From contig OZ254168.1 in the NCBI GenBank assembly GCA_965268275.1, forward strand, positions 372,001 to 436,000: a stretch of DNA of 64,000 nt. Direction: 5' to 3'. The notes under the pieces are model-generated. The model saw only the letters and a list, made by a program, of their open reading frames with translations, made no database searches and was not told the DNA's origin. The position numbers were made by a program, and so were the translations under genes. This document shows positions 52,133 to 61,203 of this stretch, piece after piece. The number at the start of each line of letters is the position of its first letter. The first letter of the stretch is position 1. The stretch comes from AAA044-D11 sp965268275. GTDB taxonomy: Bacteria > Actinomycetota > Actinomycetes > Nanopelagicales > Nanopelagicaceae.

Positions 52133-53172
52133 GCGTAGATGTTGCTGCGCTAATTGCGCTAACTATTGAGAAAGAAATTCCGCTTGAAAAGATGATTAGC
52201 GCTATTGAAAATGCGGTAACCGAAACTTACCTGGCCCTGGAAGATGCAAAGCCGCAAGGCCGTGCGGTATTGAACCGAGTTGATGGCGAGATTCTGATTC
52301 ATGTTCCACAGTTTGATGACGAAGGAATCTATACCGAAACAATTACCCATATGCCAGAGGGTTTTGAACAAGTCATTCAATCGATTACTCGTAAAGAGAT
52401 TAAACAACGGATGCGCGCAGCAAAAGATGCAGATGTTGTTGAAGAATTCTCAGCAAGTGTTGGCGATGTTCTTTCCGGTGTAATTCAACAAGGGCGTGAC
52501 GCCACTCTGGTTTATGTTGATTTAGGAAGAGTCGAAGGAAAAATTCCACCTAATGAACAAGTTCCAACCGAAACTTATGTCCACGGCCAACGCATTAAAT
52601 GTTTTGTTGTAGATGTAAAGCAGGGTTTAAAAGGTCCAGAAGTAACACTCTCTAGAACTCATCCACTTTTGGTAAAGGCTCTGTTTACTTTAGAAGTTCC
52701 AGAGTTAAAGGATCGGATTGTTGAAATCGTTGGCGTTTCTCGTGAAGCTGGTTATAGAAGCAAGGTTTCGGTTCGATCACATCGCGCTGGCGTAAGTCCT
52801 AAAGGAGCGTTAATTGGTCCAGTCGGCGCTCGAGCAAAAGCGGTAATGGATGAATTGAATGGCGAGAAAATAGATATCGTCGATTACTCAGAAAATCCCG
52901 CAGTCTATGTTGCAAATGCACTGGCACCAGCAAAGGTAACAAGTTGCGAGGTTGTTGATCTAGAAAGTAAATCTGCAAAAGTTATTGTTCCCGATTATCA
53001 ACTTTCGCTGGCGATTGGAAAGGATGGCCAGAATGCGCGACTTGCGGCTCGGCTAACCGGCTGGCGAATCGATATTCATCCAGATAATCCGGTTGCACGA
53101 ATCGAAAAGCCAAAGCCAGTATCAGTCGATCAGCCCGATGAGCCAGAGGATGCGGGTGAAAACCCCGCGTAG
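52129..53172 (+). CDS. nusA: Transcription termination/antitermination protein NusA
   Basis: RNA-polymerase-binding factor for pausing, termination and antitermination. The 347 residues have an N-terminal RNAP domain (1-105), an S1 domain (about 110-175, SGVIQQGRDATLVYVDLGRVEGKIPPNEQ) and two KH domains (RSHRAGVSPKGALIGPVGARAKAVMDEL; LAIGKDGQNARLAARLTGWRIDI). It ends in an acidic tail. It lacks the C-terminal acidic repeats of E. coli NusA, as is usual outside proteobacteria. Confidence 0.96.
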   Translation: MSVDVAALIALTIEKEIPLEKMISAIENAVTETYLALEDAKPQGRAVLNRVDGEILIHVPQFDDEGIYTETITHMPEGFEQVIQSITRKEIKQRMRAAKDADVVEEFSASVGDVLSGVIQQGRDATLVYVDLGRVEGKIPPNEQVPTETYVHGQRIKCFVVDVKQGLKGPEVTLSRTHPLLVKALFTLEVPELKDRIVEIVGVSREAGYRSKVSVRSHRAGVSPKGALIGPVGARAKAVMDELNGEKIDIVDYSENPAVYVANALAPAKVTSCEVVDLESKSAKVIVPDYQLSLAIGKDGQNARLAARLTGWRIDIHPDNPVARIEKPKPVSVDQPDEPEDAGENPA

Positions 53173-53239
53173 ATTGTGAACATCCCAATATCGCGGGTAA
53201 GGTTTGCCCCTGATAGTTTAAAAATGCGAGGGATAAGAG

Positions 53240-53482
53240 ATGCCGATTCCGATTCGGAGCTGCATAGCTTGTCGCAAGCGAGAGAACTACAGTGAACTAC
53301 TTCGGGTAGTTCGGATCGGAAATCAGGTTCTGCCTGACGAAGATCGCCGCAAATTTGGTCGCGGTGCTTGGCTACATCGAAACTGTTTCGATTTGGCGAA
53401 GGAGCGCAGATCATTTCAACGGGCCTTTCGAACAGATGAAAGTCTTTCGTTAGATTCGCTGGAGAAGTTCTTAACAAATTAG
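53240..53482 (+). CDS. ylxR: YlxR family nucleic-acid-binding protein
   Basis: An 80-residue basic protein of the DUF448/YlxR family, found between nusA and infB throughout Gram-positive bacteria. It has PIRSCIACRKRENYSELLRVV and FGRGAWLHRNCFDLAKERRSFQRAFR, including the GRGAWLH motif. Some homologues bind RNA or act as nucleoid-associated regulators. GAGGGATAAGAG precedes the ATG. Confidence 0.92.
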   Translation: MPIPIRSCIACRKRENYSELLRVVRIGNQVLPDEDRRKFGRGAWLHRNCFDLAKERRSFQRAFRTDESLSLDSLEKFLTN

Positions 53483-53507
53483 TTGAAAAACATAAGGAGC
53501 GAAAGCT

Positions 53508-53537
53508 ATGTCAAACCCAAATTGGGAAATCAAGTAA
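53508..53537 (+). CDS. Possible nine-residue leader peptide upstream of infB
   Basis: The frame MSNPNWEIK ends at TAA 53535-53537. A strong Shine-Dalgarno, AAGGAGCG, precedes the ATG, better than those of several real genes here, and it starts 25 bases after ylxR. An inverted repeat follows two bases after the stop pair. It could be a leader peptide that senses translation, or chance. No homology can be claimed for nine residues. Confidence 0.35.
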   Translation: MSNPNWEIK

Positions 53538-53538
53538 C

Positions 53539-53559
53539 CATGAGCACCGCGCGCTCATG
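53539..53559 (+). other. Inverted repeat in the infB leader
   Basis: CATGAGC (53539-53545) and GCTCATG (53553-53559) form a seven-pair stem with a seven-base GC-rich loop, 58 bases before infB. No T-run follows, so it is more likely a regulatory hairpin or binding site than a terminator. Confidence 0.5.
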
Positions 53560-53616
53560 ATTAAGGCATTAATTTAGGCTCCAATTAAGACGTGGGGCCA
53601 AGACAGGAAGGCAACT

Positions 53617-56271
53617 GTGGCAAAGGTCCGCGTTTACGAATTAGCAAAAGATTTAGGTTTAGAGAGCAAAGAGCTCCTCGCTAAGTTACAAGAAGTCGGC
53701 GAGTTCGTTAGTTCTGCATCATCAACTGTTGAGGCACCTGTTGTGCGCAAGTTGATGGATAAGTTTCCAGATCTCAAAGCAGTAACTCCTGCGCCTAAAG
53801 TGGCCAAGAAAACTGCGGTCAAGAAAACCGCTGCAAAGAAGGCGGCTGCGCCAACCCCTGAAGAAATCGAAGCAGCACTCGCATCGCTTCCAGAATCAAC
53901 TCGCGAACAATTAACTAAAGCTAAAAGTGAAAAACCCGTCGCACCTGAAGCTCCGGTCACTCCAGTTGCTCCTGCAACATCAACCCCTGCCGCTCCTTCA
54001 TCTCCATCAGTAATGCCACGTCCACCACGTGCCGGAAACAATCCATTTGGATCCGGAGCTAGTGCAATGCCACGCCCTCCTGCACAACGTCCACTTCGTC
54101 CAGGCGAACGCCCACCAATGTCAGGACCTCGTCCCGGTTCAGTTCGTCCAGGTTTTGCAGCAAGACCACAACAAGGTCGTCCAACAACAGGTTCACCAAC
54201 TTCTGGTTCACGTCCAGGTTCACCAACAACAGGTGCACCGAATTCAAATTCTCCGTATCGCACACCTAATGCAAATGCCGGTGGTGCACCAACAACATTT
54301 GGTGGACCAGGCGGCAAAGGCGGTGGACGTCATCAACGTGGCGGAACTGCTGGTGCATTTGGAAAGCAGGGCGGTAAATCTCGCAAAGCACATAAGAGCA
54401 AGAAAGCGTTGCGTGAAGAGTTCGACAACATGGCGGCACCATCACTTGGTGGCGCAGTTATTCCACACGGTGATGGCAAGACAACAATTCGCCTTCGTCG
54501 CGGCGCAACACTTATGGACTTTGCCGAGAAGATTGGTGGCGATCCAGCAGCGTTAGTTTCAGCGCTATTCCACTTAGGTGAAATGGTTACAGCAACACAA
54601 TCTGTTGATGAAGATACCTTTATGCTTCTTGGCGCCGAACTTGGATATCAAATTCAAGTAGTAAGCCCAGAAGATGAAGATCGTGAATTGCTAGAACAGT
54701 TCGACATCAATCTTGATCAAGAGCTTGCTGATATCGACGACGCAGATCTAGTAGTGCGCTCGCCAATCGTTACGGTTATGGGCCACGTAGATCACGGTAA
54801 GACAAGCTTGCTTGATGCAATCCGAAAGACCGAAGTTGGTCGCGGCGAAGCAGGCGGAATTACTCAGCACATTGGTGCATATCAAATTCACCATGATCAC
54901 GATGGACAAAACCGCGCAATCACATTTATCGATACCCCTGGTCACGAAGCTTTCACAGCAATGCGTGCACGTGGTGCGAAGGTGACGGATATTGCGGTGC
55001 TAGTTGTCGCTGCAGATGATGGCGTTATGCCACAAACTATCGAAGCGTTAAACCATGCCCAAGCAGCAGATGTTCCAATCGTTGTTGCGGTAAACAAGGT
55101 TGATAAAGAGGGTGCAAACCCAGACAAGATTCGCCAACAATTAACCGAATATAACTTGATTGCAGAGGAATACGGCGGAACAACTATGTTCATTAACGTA
55201 TCTGCGAAATCAGGTGCTGGTATTGATGAACTTATCGACGCAATTCTTCTTACTGCAGATGCTGCAATTGATCTGCGTGCAATTGCAGATGATGTAGCTC
55301 GTGGTGTTGCAATCGAAGCTAACCTAGATAAGGGACGTGGCCCAGTCGCGACGGTTCTTGTTCAACGTGGAACTCTTCACGTCGGAGATTCAATTGTTGC
55401 TGGTGGTGCCTTTGGTCGCGTTCGTGCGATGCTCGATGAAAACGGTGATGCTGTAACCGAAGCTGGTCCATCGCGTCCAGTTCAAGTTCTTGGCTTTACA
55501 TCGGTTCCAGGTGCAGGCGACACATTTATTGTTGCTGAAGATGACCGAACTGCTCGTCAGATTGCCGAGAAACGTCAACTTGCAATGCGAAATGCGTTGC
55601 TTGCAAAGACCCGTAAGAAAGTTTCACTTGAAGACTTTATGGAGCAATCCAAGATCAGCACACTTAACCTCATTCTTAAAGGTGACGTGTCTGGTTCGGT
55701 TGAAGCCCTGGAAGATGCATTGCTACAACTAGATGTTGGTAGCGAAGTTGATCTCCGTGTTATCCACCGTGGTGTAGGTGCAATTACTAAGGGCGATGTA
55801 ACTCTTGCTTCAGCATCAACTGCAGTAATCATCGGATTCAACGTTAAGCCTGAACCACAAACTGCAATCTTCGCCGAAGTTGAAGGCGTTGAAATTCGTT
55901 TCTACACAGTTATTTACAATGCAATCGAAGAGATCGAAGCTTCACTCAAGGGCTTGCTAAAGCCAGAGTTTGAAGAAGTCGTTCTTGGAAATGCTGAAGT
56001 TCGCGATATCTTCAAATCAAGCAAGTTCGGAAATATCTCTGGCTGCTTGGTTCAAGATGGAACTATCAAGCGAAATGCAAAGGCAAGAACGCTACGAAAC
56101 GGTGTGCTTGTTGGCGAAGGCCTGACTGTCGACTCATTGCGTCGCTTTAAGGATGATGCAACTGAAGTTAAGGATGGTTACGAGTGCGGTATCGGACTTG
56201 GATCATTCAAGGACATTCAAGTTGGCGACATCATTCAGACCTACGAGTTGCGTGAGAAGAAGCGCGCATAA
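53617..56271 (+). CDS. infB: Translation initiation factor IF-2
   Basis: GTPase that brings initiator tRNA to the 30S subunit. The 884 residues comprise an IF2-N domain (1-55, AKVRVYELAKDLGLESKELLAKL), a long Pro/Gly/Ser/Arg low-complexity linker (about 75-270), a second IF2-N-like domain, then the G domain with G1 GHVDHGKT, G3 DTPGHE and G4 NKVD, and domains II-IV. The GTG start has AGGAAGG upstream. Microrepeats in the linker DNA suggest variable length between strains. Confidence 0.97.
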   Translation: MAKVRVYELAKDLGLESKELLAKLQEVGEFVSSASSTVEAPVVRKLMDKFPDLKAVTPAPKVAKKTAVKKTAAKKAAAPTPEEIEAALASLPESTREQLTKAKSEKPVAPEAPVTPVAPATSTPAAPSSPSVMPRPPRAGNNPFGSGASAMPRPPAQRPLRPGERPPMSGPRPGSVRPGFAARPQQGRPTTGSPTSGSRPGSPTTGAPNSNSPYRTPNANAGGAPTTFGGPGGKGGGRHQRGGTAGAFGKQGGKSRKAHKSKKALREEFDNMAAPSLGGAVIPHGDGKTTIRLRRGATLMDFAEKIGGDPAALVSALFHLGEMVTATQSVDEDTFMLLGAELGYQIQVVSPEDEDRELLEQFDINLDQELADIDDADLVVRSPIVTVMGHVDHGKTSLLDAIRKTEVGRGEAGGITQHIGAYQIHHDHDGQNRAITFIDTPGHEAFTAMRARGAKVTDIAVLVVAADDGVMPQTIEALNHAQAADVPIVVAVNKVDKEGANPDKIRQQLTEYNLIAEEYGGTTMFINVSAKSGAGIDELIDAILLTADAAIDLRAIADDVARGVAIEANLDKGRGPVATVLVQRGTLHVGDSIVAGGAFGRVRAMLDENGDAVTEAGPSRPVQVLGFTSVPGAGDTFIVAEDDRTARQIAEKRQLAMRNALLAKTRKKVSLEDFMEQSKISTLNLILKGDVSGSVEALEDALLQLDVGSEVDLRVIHRGVGAITKGDVTLASASTAVIIGFNVKPEPQTAIFAEVEGVEIRFYTVIYNAIEEIEASLKGLLKPEFEEVVLGNAEVRDIFKSSKFGNISGCLVQDGTIKRNAKARTLRNGVLVGEGLTVDSLRRFKDDATEVKDGYECGIGLGSFKDIQVGDIIQTYELREKKRA

Positions 56272-56274
56272 CAA

Positions 56275-56694
56275 ATGGCCTCAAATCGTGCATTAAAGGT
56301 TGCTGACCGAATTAAAGAGATTGTTGCTGATGCTCTTGAGTCGCGGGTAAAAGATCCGCGACTTGGTTTCATCACTCTTACTGATGTTCGTGTCACCGGA
56401 GACTTGCAGCAAGCATCTATTTTCTACACAGTCCTTGGCGATGAAGCAGCTCGAAGTGCAACTGCAATTGCCTTGAATTCGGCGCGCGGAATGTTGCGCA
56501 CTGAAGTTGGACGCACTCTTGGGCTTCGCATAACTCCATCACTTGAATTCTTTCAAGATGGATTGCAGGAGAGTGCCAGCGCAATGAATGATTTACTCTT
56601 TGAAGTTGCAAGAAAAGATGCCGAATTAGCAAAAGCTCGTGAAGGTGCAAAACCTGCTGGCGATCCCGATCCTTATAAGCACACCGAATCGTAA
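56275..56694 (+). CDS. rbfA: Ribosome-binding factor A
   Basis: KH-type cold-shock factor for 16S rRNA 5'-end maturation. Its 139 residues begin MASNRALKVADRIKEIVADALESRVKDPRLGFITLTDVRVTGDLQQASIFYTVLG, a close family match. It starts three bases after infB and lies directly before truB; the DHH phosphoesterase gene often found between them in actinobacteria is absent. Confidence 0.95.
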   Translation: MASNRALKVADRIKEIVADALESRVKDPRLGFITLTDVRVTGDLQQASIFYTVLGDEAARSATAIALNSARGMLRTEVGRTLGLRITPSLEFFQDGLQESASAMNDLLFEVARKDAELAKAREGAKPAGDPDPYKHTES

Positions 56695-56698
56695 ATAA

Positions 56699-57565
56699 AT
56701 GCATGGCTTTGCACTTATAAACAAGGCGCCAGGTTTAACTAGCCACGATGTAGTAGCCCAAGCCCGTAAGCAATTTGGAACAAAAAAAGTTGGACATGCA
56801 GGAACTCTTGATCCAATGGCTACAGGTGTCTTGGTTCTTGGTATTGGTTCAGCGACCAGACTTCTTCAATATGTTGTTGATGGCTTAAAGAGATACGAAG
56901 CAACAATCAGATTAGGGCAGAGCACGCATACCGATGACCGCGAAGGCGAAGTTATAGCAACAACTAATGCATCACATCTAAGCGAAGAACAGATAAAAAG
57001 TGCGATCACAAAATTTGTCGGAAAGATTGCGCAGAAGCCTAGTTCGGTATCCGCGATTAAGGTTGATGGAAAACGTGCACACCAGCGGGTGCGAGATGGG
57101 GAAGTAGTTGATCTTCCGGCTCGCGATGTCGAAATAATGGATATTGAAGTCCGATCAATTAAAAAAGTTGATGAGTTCATGGATATTGAAGTAATGGTTT
57201 CATGCAGCGCAGGAACTTATATTCGAGCAATCGCTCGTGATCTTGGCGAAGTGTTGCAAGTTGGTGGCCATTTAACTTCGCTAAATCGCACCTTAGTTTC
57301 CCCATTCGATATTTCAGAGTGCAGTGACTTGAAGGATGCCAAACCAGTTTCTGTAGCGGCTGCAATTTCAAGAATTCTGCCGATTCGCACAATCGATCTA
57401 CTAGAAGCAAATGAAATTTCATTTGGCCGGGCAATTGCTGCCAGCAATCAAATCGGAGCAGTTGCAGCTCTTGATCAAGCAGGTGAGTTCGTTGCTCTGT
57501 TATTGGATAAAGAACAATCAGGTAAAACTGTTGCGACGCCAACCCTAGTTGCTGTGAAAGAATAG
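56699..57565 (+). CDS. truB: tRNA pseudouridine-55 synthase
   Basis: Makes the universal pseudouridine of the tRNA T-loop. The 288 residues include the catalytic aspartate in KVGHAGTLDPMATGVLVLGIGSATR and substrate motifs RYEATIRLGQSTHTDDREGEV and CSAGTYIRAIARDLG. It starts MHGFALINKAPGLTSHDVV. The gene order rbfA-truB-ribF is conserved. Confidence 0.96.
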   Translation: MHGFALINKAPGLTSHDVVAQARKQFGTKKVGHAGTLDPMATGVLVLGIGSATRLLQYVVDGLKRYEATIRLGQSTHTDDREGEVIATTNASHLSEEQIKSAITKFVGKIAQKPSSVSAIKVDGKRAHQRVRDGEVVDLPARDVEIMDIEVRSIKKVDEFMDIEVMVSCSAGTYIRAIARDLGEVLQVGGHLTSLNRTLVSPFDISECSDLKDAKPVSVAAAISRILPIRTIDLLEANEISFGRAIAASNQIGAVAALDQAGEFVALLLDKEQSGKTVATPTLVAVKE

Positions 57566-57569
57566 CAAC
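57548..57569 (+). other. Inverted repeat just upstream of ribF
   Basis: GTTGCT (57548-57553) and AGCAAC (57564-57569) flank a ten-base loop that holds the weak Shine-Dalgarno GAAAG and the truB stop. The second arm ends at the base before the ATG, so the hairpin could limit ribF initiation. Confidence 0.35.
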
Positions 57570-58469
57570 ATGAGCAACCAAGGCAATTGCGTAGCCATCG
57601 GCATCTTTGATGGCGTGCATGCTGGCCATCAAGAGCTGCTCAAAAGTGCAAAGAAATTTGGGAAGGTAATTGTCCTAACCTTTTACCCACATCCCACAGT
57701 TATTTTTGCGCCAGAGCGCACACCGATGCAATTGCTTCCACTCGATGATCGAATCGCTGAGTTAAAAGCCCATGGCGCCGATGAAGTGGTCGTAATTGAC
57801 TTCACCAAAGAGTTTGCAGCAAAAACGGCAGATGAATTTATTGATGAGATTCTTGTGAAGCAACTTAACGCAACTCATGTGATTGTTGGCGAGAATTTTA
57901 CTTTTGGTCGTGGCGCTCAGGGCACTGCACAATATCTGCAATCAGTTAAAAAAGGCTTTGAAACCTCAATAGTTCAGCTCTCAGAAAATCGAGGAAATCC
58001 AATTTCTTCTACTCGGATCCGCGGATTAATTTTTGATGGTGAAGTTGCCCGAGCAAAAGAGTTATTAACCCGAAGCCATTATTTAGTCGGTCCAGTAGTT
58101 CATGGCGAAAAGCGTGGGCGAACAATCGGCTATCCAACTGCAAATATTGGCCTTGATGATCTTGCATGCATACCTGCTGATGGTGTTTATGCTGGATGGT
58201 TAACCGTTGAAAACATTCGATGGGCCGCAGCAATTTCTATTGGCACTAATCCAACTTTCCCTGGAGTTCGCGGTCGCCAAGTTGAGGCCTATGCACTTGA
58301 TCAAGTTGGCTTAGAGCTATATGACAAAATTGCAAAAGTTGAATTCACTGAACGATTACGGGATACCTTGAAATTCGAATCTCTCGATTCCCTGTTAGTT
58401 CAAATGAAAGCGGACTGCGACCGGGCGGCAGAATTGACTGGATTTACCCGTATAAATCTCGATCAATAG
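57570..58469 (+). CDS. ribF: Bifunctional riboflavin kinase / FAD synthetase
   Basis: Makes FMN from riboflavin and FAD from FMN. Of 299 residues, the N-terminal nucleotidyltransferase has GIFDGVHAGHQELL and FTFGRGAQGTAQYL, with SSTRIRGLIFDGEVARAKELL as the ISSTR motif. The C-terminal kinase has GRTIGYPTANIGLDD and SIGTNPTFPG. The product FAD would also serve the amine oxidoreductase in this window. Confidence 0.95.
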   Translation: MSNQGNCVAIGIFDGVHAGHQELLKSAKKFGKVIVLTFYPHPTVIFAPERTPMQLLPLDDRIAELKAHGADEVVVIDFTKEFAAKTADEFIDEILVKQLNATHVIVGENFTFGRGAQGTAQYLQSVKKGFETSIVQLSENRGNPISSTRIRGLIFDGEVARAKELLTRSHYLVGPVVHGEKRGRTIGYPTANIGLDDLACIPADGVYAGWLTVENIRWAAAISIGTNPTFPGVRGRQVEAYALDQVGLELYDKIAKVEFTERLRDTLKFESLDSLLVQMKADCDRAAELTGFTRINLDQ

Positions 58470-58591
58470 CTCTCGATTAGCACTCGATTTCTCCATACTA
58501 AATGGCGCTGGTAGCCTTGCCCCACAACAAGCGAGCAATCGAGCCTTCGTGAATAACACCGAGGCCCTCGTGAAAGTAAAGGGAGCACCAA
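58458..58591 (+). promoter_or_regulatory. Upstream region and leader of rpsO
   Basis: CTCGAT occurs three times (58458-58463, 58472-58477, 58483-58488). The inverted copy ATCGAG lies in the following leader near 58536. They could form the long-range stem of an S15-binding leader or be protein sites. A weak -10 (TAGCCT, 58512-58517) is present. AAAGGGAGC before ATG 58592 is the ribosome site. Confidence 0.35.
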
Positions 58592-58861
58592 ATGGCGTTA
58601 CAACCATCAGTTAAAAAAGAAATCATTGCAAAATACGGCGCTTCCGCTACTGACACAGGAAGTCCTGAAGCACAGGTCGCATTGCTATCAAAGCGAATTG
58701 AAGAACTCACCGAACACCTAAAGGTAAATAAGAACGATCACCACAACCGTCGTGGTCTGATTCTTATGGTCGGTAAGCGTCGTCGTATCTTGCAATATCT
58801 TGCAAAGACCGATGTAACACGTTACAGAGCGATTATCGAAAAACTCGGTATTCGTCGCTAA
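58592..58861 (+). CDS. rpsO: 30S ribosomal protein S15
   Basis: Primary binder of the 16S central domain. The 89 residues include TGSPEAQVALLSKRIEELTEHLKVNKNDHHNRRGLILMVGKRRRILQYLAKTD, the complete S15 signature. It precedes pnp, the usual pairing. Confidence 0.98.
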   Translation: MALQPSVKKEIIAKYGASATDTGSPEAQVALLSKRIEELTEHLKVNKNDHHNRRGLILMVGKRRRILQYLAKTDVTRYRAIIEKLGIRR

Positions 58862-58877
58862 ATTAGCAAAACTCACT

Positions 58878-58965
58878 CATCAGTGAATCGGTCCTCGGTT
58901 GTGGCTTCCGGGCCTAATTCTTTAATTAAATCCCGTGGGCTTCCATCGAAGATCCGTTACTGATG
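58878..58965 (+). ncRNA. pnp leader RNA, candidate Actino-pnp element
   Basis: CATCAGT (58878-58884) pairs with ACTGATG (58959-58965). CGG (58889-58891) with CCG (58954-58956) continues the closing stem around an internal GC-rich hairpin region (GGTCC...GGGCC). A conserved leader named Actino-pnp is described upstream of pnp in actinobacteria. Position and overall shape fit, but I could not check its consensus, so the class name is tentative. Confidence 0.5.
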
Positions 58966-58992
58966 TGTGTTCATTAGAAATGGAGTCGACCT

Positions 58993-61203
58993 ATGGAAGG
59001 TCAAGATGTTAAGACCGCCGTTGCAGTAATTGATAACGGCAAATATGGAAAGCGCGAAATCCGGTTTGAAACCGGCCGCCTAGCACGTCAAGCGTCAGGA
59101 ACTGCGCTTGTTTATTTAGATGATGATTCAATGTTGCTCTCTGCAACAACTGCTGGAAAGCAGCCAAAGGATCAATTCGATTTCTTCCCACTAACTGTGG
59201 ATGTTGAAGAACGTATGTATGCCGCAGGAAAGATTCCAGGATCTTTCTTCCGTCGCGAAGGTCGTCCGTCAGAAGATGCAATTCTTACCTGTCGTTTAAT
59301 TGACCGACCACTTCGTCCATCATTCGTAAAAGGACTTCGTAATGAAGTTCAAGTTGTCGTAACTGTTATGGCACTTAACCCTGATCATATGTATGACGTG
59401 CTTGCAATTAACGCAGCATCAATGTCAACACAACTTGCTGGTCTGCCATTCTCTGGTCCAATCGGCGGCGTTCGCGTTGCTTTGATTGAAGGCCAATGGG
59501 TTGCATTCCCAAATCACTCTGATTTGGAAAAAGCAGTATTCGACATGGTTGTTGCTGGTTCAATTATTGATGGCGATGTTGCCATCATTATGGTTGAAGC
59601 CGAAGCTACAACTCAGACAATCAATCTCATCAAAGCTGGCGCTAAGGCACCAACTGAAGAGATTGTTGGCGAAGGTTTAGAAGCTGCAAAGCCATTTATT
59701 CGCATTCTTTGCCAAGCACAGATGGATCTTGCCAAAGTTGCTGCAAAGCCAACTGGTGAATTCCCTGTCTTCTTGGATTACCAAGATGATGCATATGCTG
59801 CAGTTGAATCAGCAGCTAAAGATGATTTAGCTAAAGCGCTAACAATTGCTGGAAAGCAAGAGCGCGAAACTAAGCTTGATGAAGTAAATGCTTCAGTAAA
59901 AGAGAAGCTAGCTGCAACTTTCGAAGGCCGTGAGAAAGAAGTTTCTGCCGCCCTTCGTTCAGTTACTAAGAAGCTAGTTCGCCAACGTGTTCTTCGCGAG
60001 AAGATTCGTATCGATGGTCGTGGAATTCGCGATATTCGTGCAATTACAGCAGAGGTTGAAGTTATGCCTCGCGTGCACGGTTCAGCAATCTTCGAACGTG
60101 GCGAGACTCAAATCCTTGGTGTTACAACTTTGAATATGTTAAAGATGGAACAACAACTAGATACTTTGAGCCCAGAGAATCACAAGCGTTACATGCACAA
60201 CTACAACTTCCCACCATATTCAGTGGGCGAGACTGGTCGTGTTGGTTCACCAAAGCGTCGCGAAATCGGCCACGGTGCACTTGCAGAGCGCGCATTGGTT
60301 CCAGTTCTTCCAACACGTGAAGAATTCCCATATGCAATTCGCCAAGTATCAGAAGCACTTGGATCAAATGGTTCAACATCAATGGGTTCAGTATGCGCAT
60401 CAACTATGTCGCTACTAAATGCAGGTGTTCCATTGAAGGCCGCTGTTGCAGGTATTGCAATGGGTCTGATTTCAGATGTCGTTGATGGCAAGACTGAATA
60501 TGTTGCAATCACAGATATTCTCGGAGCAGAAGATGCTTTCGGAGATATGGACTTTAAAGTTGCAGGAACAAAAGACTTTGTTACTGCGCTACAACTAGAT
60601 ACCAAGCTTGATGGAATTCCAGCATCAGTTTTGGCATCAGCACTGCTTCAGGCAAAGGAAGCACGTCTAACAATTCTTGACATCATGAACCAAGCAATCG
60701 ATGCACCAGATGAGATGAGCCTTCTTGCTCCTCGCATCATTTCGGTCAAGGTTCCTGTTGATCTAATCGGTGCAATCATCGGACCTAAGGGCAAGATGAT
60801 TAACCAGATTCAAGATGAGACCGGTGCAGATATCACCATCGAAGATGATGGAACTGTCTACATCGGCGCACTTGAAGGATCACAAGCTGAAGCCGCAAAG
60901 GCAATGATTGATGCAATCGCAAACCCAGTTGTTCCAAAGGTGGGAGAGCGCTTTAACGGAAGTATCGTAAAGCTTGCAACATTCGGCGCATTCATTTCAC
61001 TTGTTCCAGGTAAGGATGGCTTGCTACACATCTCGCAGATTCGTAAATTGCATGGTGGAAAGCGCATCGAAAACCTTGAAGAAGTTATGAAGGTTGGCGA
61101 GAAGATTGAAGTTGAAATTGCAGAAATTGATCCAAAGGGTAAATTCTCATTGGTTCCAGTTCTTGCAGACGGCACAGTTCCTGGTAAGGAAGCCGGCGAA
61201 TAA
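58993..61203 (+). CDS. pnp: Polyribonucleotide nucleotidyltransferase (PNPase)
   Basis: Phosphorolytic 3'-5' exoribonuclease and polymerase. The 736 residues comprise two RNase PH domains (SKRREIGHGALAERALVPVLP and the FGDMDFKVAGTKDFVTALQLDTK active site in the second), a KH domain (VPVDLIGAIIGPKGKMINQIQDETGADI) and an S1 domain (GSIVKLATFGAFISLVPGKDGLLHISQI). GGAG lies seven bases before the ATG. It works with the RNase E/G of this window in mRNA decay. Confidence 0.97.
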   Translation: MEGQDVKTAVAVIDNGKYGKREIRFETGRLARQASGTALVYLDDDSMLLSATTAGKQPKDQFDFFPLTVDVEERMYAAGKIPGSFFRREGRPSEDAILTCRLIDRPLRPSFVKGLRNEVQVVVTVMALNPDHMYDVLAINAASMSTQLAGLPFSGPIGGVRVALIEGQWVAFPNHSDLEKAVFDMVVAGSIIDGDVAIIMVEAEATTQTINLIKAGAKAPTEEIVGEGLEAAKPFIRILCQAQMDLAKVAAKPTGEFPVFLDYQDDAYAAVESAAKDDLAKALTIAGKQERETKLDEVNASVKEKLAATFEGREKEVSAALRSVTKKLVRQRVLREKIRIDGRGIRDIRAITAEVEVMPRVHGSAIFERGETQILGVTTLNMLKMEQQLDTLSPENHKRYMHNYNFPPYSVGETGRVGSPKRREIGHGALAERALVPVLPTREEFPYAIRQVSEALGSNGSTSMGSVCASTMSLLNAGVPLKAAVAGIAMGLISDVVDGKTEYVAITDILGAEDAFGDMDFKVAGTKDFVTALQLDTKLDGIPASVLASALLQAKEARLTILDIMNQAIDAPDEMSLLAPRIISVKVPVDLIGAIIGPKGKMINQIQDETGADITIEDDGTVYIGALEGSQAEAAKAMIDAIANPVVPKVGERFNGSIVKLATFGAFISLVPGKDGLLHISQIRKLHGGKRIENLEEVMKVGEKIEVEIAEIDPKGKFSLVPVLADGTVPGKEAGE

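Noticed and set aside
53634..54556. Long frames in other frames across the Pro/Gly linker of infB
   Set aside because: Biased composition of the linker removes stop codons. The products are low-complexity, and the IF-2 frame continues through.
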